Shown here: one piece after another, positions 36,490 to 45,567 of the stretch
How positions within the stretch are numbered: position 1 is the stretch's first letter
Layout: each line of letters opens with the position of its first letter
Assembly (NCBI RefSeq): GCF_003367475.1
Contig: NZ_QRHA01000001.1
Coordinates: forward strand, 1 to 64,000
DNA length: 64,000 nt
Source of the DNA: Alteromonas aestuariivivens
Lineage (GTDB): Bacteria > Pseudomonadota > Gammaproteobacteria > Enterobacterales > Alteromonadaceae
Direction: 5' to 3'
Position numbers and translations under genes: made by a program
Notes under the pieces: generated by a model
Told to the model about the DNA's origin: nothing
The model's input: only the letters and a program-made list of their open reading frames with translations
Databases searched by the model: none

Positions 36490-38031
36490 CCGTAGGATTT
36501 TGCCCACGCTGGACTTGGGCAGTTCCTCTACAATGCGCACTGTTTTCGGAACTTTATAGCCGGTCAGCTGTTGACGGCAAAACTCGATGAGCGTTGCTTC
36601 GTTTGCTTCGCCACGGGGCGTAACGTAGGCAATCACTTTTTCTCCGCTGCGTTCGTCAGCCTCTCCAATCACCGCAGCTTCCAGCACTGTGGGGTGTTTT
36701 ACCAGCACTTCTTCCACTTCATTCGGGTACACGTTGAATCCTGAAACAATGATCATGTCTTTAAGACGATCAATTATTTTGATCCGGCCATCGGGTAACC
36801 GCAAGCCAACGTCACCGGTTTTAAAGTAACCCTCTGCTGTCAGGGCTTTGGCCGTTTCTTCTGGCATCTGCCAGTAACCTTTCATTACCTGCGGGCCTTT
36901 GGCCACCAGTTGCCCGGCCTGCCCATCGGCGACAGGCTGGTCGTTGTCGTCCCAGAATTGTATGTCGGTGTTTTCCACCGCTCGGCCCACCGAGCCAATC
37001 TGTTGATCGCCGGGTTGGTTGAGTGCCAGTACCGGTGAAGTTTCAGACAAGCCGTAACCTTCGCAGACCATGCAGCCGGTGATGCTTTGCCACAATTCCG
37101 CCGCGGTTGAGGTCAGCGCGGTACCGCCGGAAATGGTCAGCCTAAACTGGCTGAAATCCAGCTGTTTAAACTCCGGGCTGCTGCACAGGCCCACAAACAG
37201 AGTATTCAGGCCGGCAAAGCCGGTAATGCGGTGAGGGCGAAGGGCCTCGATAGATCCGCTTATGTCTCTGGGATTGGGGATCAGAATGCTGTGATTGCCC
37301 CTTGATGCGAAGATAACTGTCGACACCAGAAAGGCATAGATGTGGTAAAGCGGCAGAGGGCAGACAAACACCTCCTTGGCCTCCCGGCAACAATCCCCGA
37401 GAACATCGGCAGTTTGAATGGCGTTGGCAATCAGGTTTCTATGGGTGAGCTGAGCGCCTTTGGAGACACCGGTTGTGCCGCCGGTGTATTGCAGCGCTGC
37501 AAGGTCATCGAGCTGGCTTTCCGCTGGTGTCAGCGGTACAGCCCCTCCTAGGGCTAGGGCCTGATTGAACGCCACGCCCAGCCCAGGGCTGGCAGACGTA
37601 TCGGCGAAGAGCAAATCCGTGGCCCGGGTCACAACAATATGTTCAATACCGGTTTGCGGCAGTATGCCTTCAAGTTTCTCAACCAGGTCTTCGAGAATCA
37701 CAATGGCCTTGGCACCGGAATCATTAAACTGATGCAGCATCTCCCGTGGAGTGTAAAGTGGGTTGGTGTTGACGATGATAAGGCCCGCCCGCAGTGCCGC
37801 GTAAACAGCGATGGGATACTGGATCAGGTTGGGCAGCTGAATGGCTATGCGGTCGCCCGGCTGCAGCCCCAGAGACTGGAAATAGGCAGCCAGGTCAGAG
37901 GCTTTCTGATCGATTTGGCCGAATGTCAAGGTTTGGCCCAAACAGCTAAAGGCGGGGCGCTGGGAGTGACGCTCAAAAGCCCGGTTTAGAAAATGGTTCA
38001 AGTTCTGATACTGAGAGAGCTCTGCCAGCAT
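36472..38031 (-). CDS. Acyl-CoA synthetase (long-chain fatty acid-CoA ligase, FadD-like)
   Basis: 519 residues of the ANL adenylating fold. The P-loop YTGGTTGVSKGA (near residue 195), the EGYGLSETSP adenine motif, the YFKTGDVG aspartate, DRLKDMIIVSGFNVYPNEVEE, and the catalytic Lys in PKSSVGKILRRELRK are all present. It activates a carboxylic acid to its CoA thioester; FadD itself is about 560 residues, so the acid may be shorter or aromatic. GAGG lies 6 nt before the ATG. It follows the cupin dioxygenase-like gene (65-nt gap) and the alcohol dehydrogenase, forming an apparent catabolic operon under a divergent AraC regulator. Confidence 0.9.
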   Translation of the reverse strand: MLAELSQYQNLNHFLNRAFERHSQRPAFSCLGQTLTFGQIDQKASDLAAYFQSLGLQPGDRIAIQLPNLIQYPIAVYAALRAGLIIVNTNPLYTPREMLHQFNDSGAKAIVILEDLVEKLEGILPQTGIEHIVVTRATDLLFADTSASPGLGVAFNQALALGGAVPLTPAESQLDDLAALQYTGGTTGVSKGAQLTHRNLIANAIQTADVLGDCCREAKEVFVCPLPLYHIYAFLVSTVIFASRGNHSILIPNPRDISGSIEALRPHRITGFAGLNTLFVGLCSSPEFKQLDFSQFRLTISGGTALTSTAAELWQSITGCMVCEGYGLSETSPVLALNQPGDQQIGSVGRAVENTDIQFWDDNDQPVADGQAGQLVAKGPQVMKGYWQMPEETAKALTAEGYFKTGDVGLRLPDGRIKIIDRLKDMIIVSGFNVYPNEVEEVLVKHPTVLEAAVIGEADERSGEKVIAYVTPRGEANEATLIEFCRQQLTGYKVPKTVRIVEELPKSSVGKILRRELRK

Positions 38032-38096
38032 AGGTACCTCGTTATTTTGATTAACAGCGAAATTTCTGAATCTTTACTCAGATGAGTCGCGGGCGA

Positions 38097-38603
38097 CTAT
38101 CCGCCCGAGAAGTCGTAGTGAGCTTTGGGCTTGATGTAATGAGGAGTAATGTCCTGCGCTTCGGCAGCCGCCAGCATCACCTGTTCTATCCAGCCGGCAT
38201 CCATAATGTTGACGAAGTTGCCGTTCTCATCAAAGTTGATGTTGGCACCGTTGACCACCATAAAGGTGTCGGTCAGGCCCTCATTACTCTGTGGTGTGTG
38301 AAATGTGTGAATAGATCCGCCGGGTTCGAAAAGATAACTGCCTGCAACCTGCTTGTCTTCAGGGTACTCGATGTAGTGCCAGCACCCGCTCAGGGTATAA
38401 AGGTGAACGATGCCGGTATGAAAATGCTTTGGTAGTGTGACTCCGGGCTCAAATTGTACCCGTAATACCCACAAGCCATTTTCGGTATCCAGTACCAGCG
38501 GGTACAAATGCACACCTGGAAGTACGTTTTGAATCAGTTTTTCTTGTTCTGTATGCACGCAAAGCAGGTGTTCCAGATGATTCACCATGTCTGGTAAAGG
38601 CAT
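38097..38603 (-). CDS. Cupin protein of the 2,4'-dihydroxyacetophenone dioxygenase-like family
   Basis: 168 residues with a single cupin domain. The metal site is visible as LPKHFHTGIVHLYTLSG (two His and a further His) and a later His in PGGSIHTFHTP. The sequence resembles 2,4'-dihydroxyacetophenone dioxygenase, which cleaves a C-C bond between a ketone and a primary alcohol with O2, but substrate use is not proven by sequence. The ATG at 38603 has AAGGGGA 6 nt upstream; an earlier in-frame TTG is not convincing. Its position between an alcohol dehydrogenase and an acyl-CoA ligase fits an alcohol to ketone to acid route. Confidence 0.78.
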   Translation of the reverse strand: MPLPDMVNHLEHLLCVHTEQEKLIQNVLPGVHLYPLVLDTENGLWVLRVQFEPGVTLPKHFHTGIVHLYTLSGCWHYIEYPEDKQVAGSYLFEPGGSIHTFHTPQSNEGLTDTFMVVNGANINFDENGNFVNIMDAGWIEQVMLAAAEAQDITPHYIKPKAHYDFSGG

Positions 38604-38705
38604 AATTGTTCCCCTTAAATCCAATTGATATTCAGTTGCTAAATGGTCTGTTCCGGTTTACCTGCCGGCGTTTGCTACCTACAGACACCGGCTTATATCG
38701 CAAAT

Positions 38706-39764
38706 TTAAAACGGTTCCAGTTCGCCGCTGCGCCAGGGTTCGATGATGACTTTAATGTGGTCGTTGGGCTTCATCAGAGTGTCAAACGCGGCACTGACGC
38801 CATCGATGCCGACTTTTCCGGTACACATTGCCTGCCAGTCAATTTTTCCTTCAACAATATTCTCAAGCGACTCGGCAAATTCTTCCGGTGAGTAGTAATA
38901 GGAGAACCGAATGTCCATTTCCTTGACCGTGGCATAACCAAAATTCACCTTGCTTTCCGCGGTATGAATACCGGTAATGATCAAGGTGGAATGGGCAGGT
39001 GCGCGCTCGATAAAGCCATTGATGAGTTGGTGAATACCTACGCATTCAAAGATGACCACGCGGTTACCCGCGGCAAGTTCGCTGGCTATCCTGACCTCGT
39101 CATCCTGGGTGGGATCAACACAGTGCGTGGCGCCAAATTCCATGGCGCTGTCGCGCTTTGATGCCTGCGGATCCGACGCCACAATGTGTTTTACGCCCTG
39201 AAGTTTCAGAGCCGCAATGGCAGCCAGCCCAATTGGACCGCAACCTGCTACCAGCGCCACTTCGTTGTGGTGCATGGTGGCGCGATTGACCGCGTGCAGG
39301 CCCACTGCCAACGGTTCTGTAATGGCCGCAGCTGCGGCGGGTAAATCATCGGGAACTGGCAGTAACAGAGCTTCATCCACAATAAAGTATTCAGAGTAAG
39401 CCCCATGCAAACCGGGAGTTACGCCTACACCCGCACCGCCCATGGTGGCCAGAACAGGTACGCAGGTTACACGGCTGCCAATCGCAAACTTGCCTTCGGT
39501 TTGTGGGCCGTAATGGTCCACTTCGGCACAAAATTCATGGCCCAGCCTGACCTCCGGCTGGTCATCGGCGTCCTGTGGCATGATTCCCATCTTTTTGTAT
39601 ATGCCAAATACTTCACTGCTGTGACGGGTGATATGCAAATCTGAACCGCAGATGCCGCAAGCCAGGCTTTTTACTCGCACCTGACCAGGGCCTGGTGTGG
39701 GTAAGTCGATGTCAGACTCGTAGATTTTTCCACCTTGCATGGCAATGGATTTCATAGAAGTCAT
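38706..39764 (-). CDS. Medium-chain zinc-type alcohol dehydrogenase
   Basis: 352 residues. The catalytic zinc ligands are in CGICGSDLH (near 36-44) and LGHEFCAE, and the dinucleotide site is AGCGPIGLAA. The four-cysteine structural zinc lobe of classical alcohol dehydrogenases is missing; the region reads CVPVLATMGGAGVGV with only one Cys. It probably oxidises a secondary or aromatic alcohol with NAD(P). It is the first gene of an operon with the cupin and the acyl-CoA ligase. The AraC regulator is divergent across 164 bp. The ribosome site before the ATG is weak. Confidence 0.87.
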   Translation of the reverse strand: MTSMKSIAMQGGKIYESDIDLPTPGPGQVRVKSLACGICGSDLHITRHSSEVFGIYKKMGIMPQDADDQPEVRLGHEFCAEVDHYGPQTEGKFAIGSRVTCVPVLATMGGAGVGVTPGLHGAYSEYFIVDEALLLPVPDDLPAAAAAITEPLAVGLHAVNRATMHHNEVALVAGCGPIGLAAIAALKLQGVKHIVASDPQASKRDSAMEFGATHCVDPTQDDEVRIASELAAGNRVVIFECVGIHQLINGFIERAPAHSTLIITGIHTAESKVNFGYATVKEMDIRFSYYYSPEEFAESLENIVEGKIDWQAMCTGKVGIDGVSAAFDTLMKPNDHIKVIIEPWRSGELEPF

Positions 39765-39928
39765 ATTTGTAGTCCCGAAGTGTGTTGCGGCAGATTCGTC
39801 GTTTGTCCAGGTACTGAGCCATTCGCAACGTTCAGTTAGTTATGGCTTAACATCATAGTTACAAAACAGGTTGTTCACATGGCATAATGCGACACATTAA
39901 TGTTTGAATGCGACATTGAGGGTGAATT

Positions 39929-40939
39929 GTGCAGTACTTTGTGCGAATGGGGGCGTTGGATGGGTTTACGGATTTGCTCGATCAGATGGGAGTAGACCCC
40001 TTTGCCCTGATGGCTCGGGTGGACCTTTTACCCGCGCAGAGTAAAGACCCCGACCTGATGATCCCTTACCTCAAGGTAGCCAATTTACTTGAATTTACCG
40101 CTCAGGAGCTGAATCAGCCCTGCATAGGGGCCAGGATCAGCCGTTTCCAGGGGCTCTCTTCGGTGGGGTTGCTGGGTGCCTTCATGGCGCAGCAGCCTAC
40201 AATTGGGCTTGCGCTTAGTTGTGCCGGAAGGTTTGCCGCCATGCACGCGCAGGGGGTTGAGCTGAAGCTTAACCGCCTGACTCCTGAGGAATGCGAGCTA
40301 ACAACGCAACTGAAAATCAACGCGCATCAGCAGTATCCCCAATTGGCGTTTTTGAGCTTGGGGTTACTGGAACGGATCGTTGCTGAAATGGCGGGCAACC
40401 TGTGGCGACCGCACAGAGTCTGTTTGCGGCAAAGGCTAAAACCGCTGGCTTGTCAGGCGTTGGAAGAGATCCTTGGTTGTAAGGTGGAGTCAGGCTGTCA
40501 TAGTGACAGCCTGGTGTTTGCCAGTTCGCTGTTGGAGACGAAGCCGCACCAGCCGGCTGACCTGCTCGAGCGCATCATAAAAAAGCAGTTTCAGCAAAGC
40601 CAGATGAGCCAGACTGATCCCAGGCGTTTGATTCGTCACGCCATTAACGTGCTGTTACCGACAGGAGACTGCAGTAAGGAAAGCATCGCTGCCAGCCTGG
40701 ACATGCACCCGAAGAAACTCGAACGCCTGCTGGCGAAGCAGGGCTCCACTTACCGTCAGTTGCTGGATGAGACCCGTAAAGGCATTGCCCTGCGCACCCT
40801 GGAAAGCAGCACCATGCCGATGCTCACCTTGGCTCTGAATTTGGGATATGCCGATTTCTCTGCTTTCAGTCGCAGTTTCAAGCGCTGGACCGGATTACCG
40901 CCCAGCGCCTATCTGAAAATAAGGCAGGCGCCAGGGTAA
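39929..40939 (+). CDS. AraC-family transcriptional regulator (OruR/arabinose-binding-domain type)
   Basis: 336 residues. The N-terminal effector domain (about 1-190) is of the ligand-binding type found in OruR/ArgR-like AraC proteins. Two helix-turn-helix motifs fill the C-terminus (about 235-330), with SIAASLDMHPKKLERLL in the first and LALNLGYADFSAFSRSFKRW in the second. A GTG start at 39929 has GAGGGTG 4-5 nt upstream. It is divergent from the alcohol dehydrogenase-cupin-ligase operon and likely activates it on sensing a substrate. Confidence 0.9.
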   Translation: MQYFVRMGALDGFTDLLDQMGVDPFALMARVDLLPAQSKDPDLMIPYLKVANLLEFTAQELNQPCIGARISRFQGLSSVGLLGAFMAQQPTIGLALSCAGRFAAMHAQGVELKLNRLTPEECELTTQLKINAHQQYPQLAFLSLGLLERIVAEMAGNLWRPHRVCLRQRLKPLACQALEEILGCKVESGCHSDSLVFASSLLETKPHQPADLLERIIKKQFQQSQMSQTDPRRLIRHAINVLLPTGDCSKESIAASLDMHPKKLERLLAKQGSTYRQLLDETRKGIALRTLESSTMPMLTLALNLGYADFSAFSRSFKRWTGLPPSAYLKIRQAPG

Positions 40940-40980
40940 AGAGCCATGAGCCCAACGCTTTTGGGAGCAAATGTGCCCGG

Positions 40981-42087
40981 CTAACGGGCATCCGAAGGCG
41001 CGTATCTTTGCAGCCAGTGTGCATAGGAGGCAGGCAATACCGAGGACGGTTCTTCCTTGCCCAGCTTTTGCGCCGCGTAATAGGCCCAGTGTGGGTTAGT
41101 CAGGTGCATACGCCCCACCATCACCACGTCCAACTGGCCGTTTTCTACGGTTTGGTTGGCAAGCTCGGGAGTATCCACTCCCCACGCTGTCGCGACCGGG
41201 ATCTGAGCTTCCTTTTTGACCCGTTCGGCAATGGGGGCCAAAAATGCCGGGCCCCAGGGAATGCTGGCGTCAGGGATGTTAAAGCCCACACTTACGCTGA
41301 CAAAGTCTGCGCCCTGCTGTTTGAAGCGTTTAATGAGCTCGATGGATTCGGACAGGGTCTGCTCGTCATCGCCGTCGTATTCGATCACACCAAAGCGCAC
41401 GGTGAGCGGAAGGTTGTCGGGCCAGACTTCACGCACCGCTGCCAGGGTTTCGAGCAGGAATCGGCTGCGACCTTCAAAGTCACCACCATATTGGTCACTG
41501 CGCTGGTTGGCATGCCTGGAAAAAAAGCTTTGTGCCAGATAGCCATGGGCAAAATGCAGTTCCAGCCATTCATAACCAGCCTTTCGTGCCCGCTGGGCAG
41601 CAGCGACAAAATCCTGTTTCACCCGCTCAATGTCGGCCAGGGCCATTGCCGTGGGCGTGCGGGGCAGGTGTGCGCCAAATGGTACGGCCGACGGACCAAT
41701 GGGTTGCCAGCCTGCGGGGTCGTTTTCTGCAATATGATCGTCGCCGTCCCACGGGCGGTGAGCGCTGGCTTTGCGCCCCGCATGAGCAAGCTGGATACCG
41801 GCCACCGCACCTTGATCCTTAATACGCTGGGCAATATCACTCAGGCCCTCAATGTGTTCATCTTTCCACAGGCCCACGCAATTGGGCGTTATGCGCCCTT
41901 CTGGTGAAACTGCGGTGGCTTCAACGATCACCAGGCCAGCACCGCCACGGGCAAAACCGGCGTAATTGGCTTGGTGCCACTGGTTTACAAAGCCGTCTTC
42001 GGCCTGATACTGGCACATGGGCGGTACCGCAATACGGTTGCGCAGGGTAACGTCTTTGAGGGTAAAGGGTTCAAACAGAGCGGGCAT
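40981..42087 (-). CDS. Old yellow enzyme-type NADPH:flavin oxidoreductase (XenA/YqjM-like)
   Basis: 368 residues of the FMN-binding TIM barrel. The start MPALFEPFTLKDVTLRNRI is typical of the XenA/YqjM subclass. The active-site pair is in LHFAHGYL with the GMPMxxQ-like QLAHAGRKAS loop before it, and VMVGRMHLTNPHW closes the phosphate site. It reduces activated C=C bonds or nitro compounds. The ATG at 42087 has AGGAG about 10 nt upstream. It follows the YqhD-like gene by 93 nt; with the divergent LysR they form an aldehyde/electrophile detoxification unit (inference). Confidence 0.9.
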   Translation of the reverse strand: MPALFEPFTLKDVTLRNRIAVPPMCQYQAEDGFVNQWHQANYAGFARGGAGLVIVEATAVSPEGRITPNCVGLWKDEHIEGLSDIAQRIKDQGAVAGIQLAHAGRKASAHRPWDGDDHIAENDPAGWQPIGPSAVPFGAHLPRTPTAMALADIERVKQDFVAAAQRARKAGYEWLELHFAHGYLAQSFFSRHANQRSDQYGGDFEGRSRFLLETLAAVREVWPDNLPLTVRFGVIEYDGDDEQTLSESIELIKRFKQQGADFVSVSVGFNIPDASIPWGPAFLAPIAERVKKEAQIPVATAWGVDTPELANQTVENGQLDVVMVGRMHLTNPHWAYYAAQKLGKEEPSSVLPASYAHWLQRYAPSDAR

Positions 42088-42180
42088 ACCAATGGTGCTC
42101 CTCGTATATTCAATCATTGAAGAAAAACAAACGCTTCGGGTGGCGTGTTTGCTCACCCGAAACGGTAATTGGATTTATGG

Positions 42181-43335
42181 CTAGGCTGCCAAAGTCAGGA
42201 TCTGGCGGGCTTTATCCAGGTCAATATCGCCGTGTTCACCCAGAGCGGTCATGCCGTTACGCTCGAGGTTGGCCACGATGTTGTCAATGCTGGACTCGGC
42301 AATGCTGTGATCTGACAGGCGGGTTGCAACCTGCATGCTTTCAAAGAAATCCTGCACTGCTTTAATGGTCAAATCGATGCGTTCATCCTCGCTACCGTTA
42401 TCGATTCCAAATACCCGCTCACCCAATTGTAAAATCTTGACCTTTTTCTGGTCGCGCTGAACGTACATTAAGGCGGGCAGCACAATTGCCAGAGTAACGG
42501 CATGGTCCAGGCCGTGCAGAGCCGTCAGCTCGTGGCCAATCATATGGGTAGACCAGTCCTGTGGAACCCCTTTTCCAATCAGGCCATTTAAGGCCATGGT
42601 GGCAGACCACATCACGTTGGCGCGCACGTCATAGTCGGTTGGGTGATCGAGTGCCAGTGGGCCAACCTCAATCAGGGTTTGCAGAATGCCTTCGGCAAAG
42701 CGGTCCTGCAGCGGCGCGTTGACCGGGTAGGTGAGATACTGCTCAATCACATGCACAAAGGCGTCCACAACACCGTTGGAAATCTGGCGGGCTGGCAGCG
42801 AATAGGTAAATTCCGGGTCCAGCACAGCAAATTGAGGTTGCAGGCTTTCTGACGAGAATGGCAGTTTTTGCGCGGTTTCCTTGCGGGTCACCACAGAATT
42901 GCCATTGCTTTCAGAACCGGTGGCCGGCAGAGTCAGTACCGCGCCTACCGGTAATGGGTTTTCAAAGCTCGCACCTTTGGTCAGGATATCCCACGTGTCA
43001 CCGTCAAAATTAACCGCTGCCGCGATGAATTTTGCCCCGTCAATGACGCTGCCACCACCAACGGCAAGGATGAAATTCACTTCAGTTTCCCGTGCAACAC
43101 GCACCGCTTTCATCAGGGTTTCGAATTCCGGGTTGGGCTCAACACCAGCAAATTCGACTACTTCGATGCCTTCGAGTGCAGTAACAACCTGCTCATACAC
43201 ACCGTTTTGCTTGATGGAGCCGCCGCCGTACAGGAACAGGACTTTGGCTTCCTTGGGTAAGCGCGCCGGAACTTCACTCAGCTGGCCTTTACCGAACAGG
43301 ATTTCAGTTTGATTTTTATAGGTGAAATTCAACAT
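42181..43335 (-). CDS. yqhD: Iron-type alcohol/aldehyde dehydrogenase, YqhD-like
   Basis: 384 residues, about the length of E. coli YqhD (387). The NADP loop is AVGGGSVIDGAK, and the metal ligands lie in NGVVDAFVHVIEQYL (Asp, His) and HELTALHGLDHAVTL (His, His). YqhD reduces short-chain and lipid-derived aldehydes with NADPH. The ATG at 43335 matches the family start MLNFTYKNQTEI; upstream in-frame sequence is the divergent LysR promoter. AAGGGA lies 9 nt before it. The regulator here is LysR-type rather than the AraC-type YqhC of E. coli. The old yellow enzyme gene follows. Confidence 0.93.
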   Translation of the reverse strand: MLNFTYKNQTEILFGKGQLSEVPARLPKEAKVLFLYGGGSIKQNGVYEQVVTALEGIEVVEFAGVEPNPEFETLMKAVRVARETEVNFILAVGGGSVIDGAKFIAAAVNFDGDTWDILTKGASFENPLPVGAVLTLPATGSESNGNSVVTRKETAQKLPFSSESLQPQFAVLDPEFTYSLPARQISNGVVDAFVHVIEQYLTYPVNAPLQDRFAEGILQTLIEVGPLALDHPTDYDVRANVMWSATMALNGLIGKGVPQDWSTHMIGHELTALHGLDHAVTLAIVLPALMYVQRDQKKVKILQLGERVFGIDNGSEDERIDLTIKAVQDFFESMQVATRLSDHSIAESSIDNIVANLERNGMTALGEHGDIDLDKARQILTLAA

Positions 43336-43449
43336 GGTTTTTGTTCCCTTGTGAGTTAATTCGATGCCGCGCATTCTAGAGGCTTTGTGAAATGCGCAGA
43401 AGTCAGATAACTTTGGTATAGGTATCAGAAATCTGATGGATGAATTGAA

Positions 43450-44355
43450 ATGTCCTATCTTACCCAGCTTAAAACCTTTGTTGAGGTGTACCGTAGTGGC
43501 AACATTACCCGCGCTGCAACCAACCTCAATATGTCGCAACCGGCGGTAACGTCGCACATACAGACCATGGAAGCCATCGTCGGCAAGCCATTATTTGTGC
43601 GCAAGCCCCGAGGGGTGGAACCGACCCCGGTAGCGGACGACCTGGCTCTGCAGGTGTCTTCGCATATTGACATTCTGGAGCAGAAGGTGGCATCCATCCG
43701 CAGCCGCGCGTCAACCCTGCATGGTGTGCTGCACCTTGCGGGCCCTGCCGAGTATCTGAGTCTGGTGGCGGGCCCGCAACTGGCCAACCTGTTGCAGGCG
43801 GATCAGATCAATCTGGTGGTACACACCGGCAGTAAGCGCCAGATTTATCAGTATCTGGAGCAGGATGTGGCAGAGCTGGCGATCACCGCATCCGTCCCGG
43901 ATGTGCGCATGTACGAATACCAGCACCTGGACAAGGAGCGCTTGTTACTGGTGATGAACCGCATACAGGGGCGGGCGCTGGCTGAACGGCAGATCACCGC
44001 AGAAGTGCTGAATCAGTACAAGGTAGTGGCGTACGATGAGCAGCTACCGCTGGTGCGAACGTATTTTAATGCAGTATTCAGTGCATCCTGTCAGTCACCC
44101 ATTGCCGCCATGTGCCCGGACATTCGTACATTAAGTAGCATTGTGCGGGCCGGAATTGGTTACTCGGTACTGCCGGATTATTTGTGCAAAGAGGGCATTG
44201 AGCGCGGTGAGCTTATTCAGCTCGGGCCAACCGGGCCGCAAAATGACATTTATCTGGTGTGGAAGAAAGGTGCCTTGCGCCACCCCAGAATCGCCTTCGC
44301 CAAAGATGTGATCAGCGCTTTCGCCAACCTTAATGCGCTGTCCTTTCAGCGCTGA
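43450..44355 (+). CDS. LysR-family transcriptional regulator
   Basis: 301 residues. The helix-turn-helix is ITRAATNLNMSQPAVTSHI near residues 19-37, followed by a linker helix and an effector domain. It is divergent from yqhD across 114 bp and is likely its regulator, sensing an aldehyde or redox cue (inference). The ATG at 43450 is the canonical family start. It converges on the ABC exporter operon, whose last gene ends 15 bp away. Confidence 0.9.
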   Translation: MSYLTQLKTFVEVYRSGNITRAATNLNMSQPAVTSHIQTMEAIVGKPLFVRKPRGVEPTPVADDLALQVSSHIDILEQKVASIRSRASTLHGVLHLAGPAEYLSLVAGPQLANLLQADQINLVVHTGSKRQIYQYLEQDVAELAITASVPDVRMYEYQHLDKERLLLVMNRIQGRALAERQITAEVLNQYKVVAYDEQLPLVRTYFNAVFSASCQSPIAAMCPDIRTLSSIVRAGIGYSVLPDYLCKEGIERGELIQLGPTGPQNDIYLVWKKGALRHPRIAFAKDVISAFANLNALSFQR

Positions 44356-44370
44356 CGTTAAGGCCGGAAT

Positions 44371-45567
44371 TTATTCGGCCCGCAATGCCAGCACCGGCGG
44401 CATGCTGGCGGCCCGGTAAGCCGGGTAACCGCCGGCTATCAGTCCAACCAGCACCGACACGCCGATGCCCAGTGCCGCGCTGGCTGGTGTAAATACTGCG
44501 GGCAATGCAGGCAAAGCGAACCAAACAACGACCTGCACGCCAACCACCAGCATCAGCCCAACACCGCCGCCCATCAGCGCCAGCAGTACCGCTTCGCCCA
44601 AAAACAGCCTGACCAGTGAAGAACGAGTGATACCCAGTGCCCGCAATAAACCCACCTCATTGCGCCGCTGTGCCAGAGTAATGGTGAGTATGCTGTAAAT
44701 GCCCACCGAGCCCACCAGCAGCGAAATGGCACCAATACCAATACCCGCCAGGCGAACCACATTCAGGATCGCATCCAAGGTGGCAAGCATTTGGTCCTGG
44801 GTAACAATGGTAAAATCCTCATCACCATGGCGGTGGATGAGGTGGCTGCGGATGCGCTGGGCCATTTGTTCGGAGCGCAAATGCGGCTGGTACACCACAT
44901 CCACTTCCATCAGCGATTCGCGATTGAACAGGCTCATGGCACGGGCAGCCGGGATATACACCATTTCGTCCAGATCCATGCCCAGAAACTGGCCTTTGGG
45001 AGCGAGCACCCCCACCACCAGAAAGCGGCTGCCAGCAACGTGAATGTAGCTTCCCAGAGCCGGAGAACTGCCAAACAGTGCCAGATACAGTTTGTTGCCA
45101 ATCACCGCATAGGCCCGCGGGTGCAGCATGTCGTCTGCAGGCAGAAAACCGCCCTGGGCCATACTGAGTTGCCAGGCTTCAATGGCACTGGCGCTCACGC
45201 CAATGACATCGGTGGCGCGGGTCAGCCCCTGATGGCGAACTTCACCGGTTCCGGCTATCACCGGCACCACGCCTTCCACCCCCGGCAGGAATTGCAGGCT
45301 GGACGCGTCGTCCAGACTAATACCGCGATTGGTGCGAAGAATGCCGCCAACCCCCAGTGTTTGTTCGCTGCCCGGAGAAACTGCCACAATGTGACTGCCA
45401 AACTGGGTAAATTCGGCCAGTACAAACTGTTTGACGCTCTCTCCCATAGCGGCGAGCACGGTAACAGCACTTACCCCCACGGCAAAGCCCAGCATGGTCA
45501 GCAGATTCCGGCTGCGCCCGGCCAGTACCGAGGTTTTGATCCATTTCAGAGCGTCGAGGGCGGTCAT
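44371..45567 (-). CDS. ABC transporter permease, MacB/FtsX type (second copy)
   Basis: 398 residues. One N-terminal helix, a large periplasmic MacB-PCD domain (about 45-250) and three C-terminal helices (VRLAGIGIGAISLLVGSVGI, FLGEAVLLALMGGGVGL, ALGIGVSVLVGLIAGGYPA) define the fold. It ends with PVLALRAE, the family's C-terminal motif. Its start overlaps the preceding permease stop by 4 nt. With the neighbouring ATPase, the other permease and the adaptor it forms a MacAB-type exporter, here with two different permease chains rather than a fused MacB. Substrate unknown. Confidence 0.9.
   Translation of the reverse strand: MTALDALKWIKTSVLAGRSRNLLTMLGFAVGVSAVTVLAAMGESVKQFVLAEFTQFGSHIVAVSPGSEQTLGVGGILRTNRGISLDDASSLQFLPGVEGVVPVIAGTGEVRHQGLTRATDVIGVSASAIEAWQLSMAQGGFLPADDMLHPRAYAVIGNKLYLALFGSSPALGSYIHVAGSRFLVVGVLAPKGQFLGMDLDEMVYIPAARAMSLFNRESLMEVDVVYQPHLRSEQMAQRIRSHLIHRHGDEDFTIVTQDQMLATLDAILNVVRLAGIGIGAISLLVGSVGIYSILTITLAQRRNEVGLLRALGITRSSLVRLFLGEAVLLALMGGGVGLMLVVGVQVVVWFALPALPAVFTPASAALGIGVSVLVGLIAGGYPAYRAASMPPVLALRAE

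Noticed and set aside
40974-40990. TGCCCG/CGGGCA hairpin at the AraC / old yellow enzyme junction
   Set aside because: Only 6 bp and no T-run on either strand; not enough for a terminator call.
41008-41907. Long plus-strand frame (299 codons) opposite the old yellow enzyme gene
   Set aside because: It is the antisense shadow of a well-recognised gene; its predicted protein has no family features.
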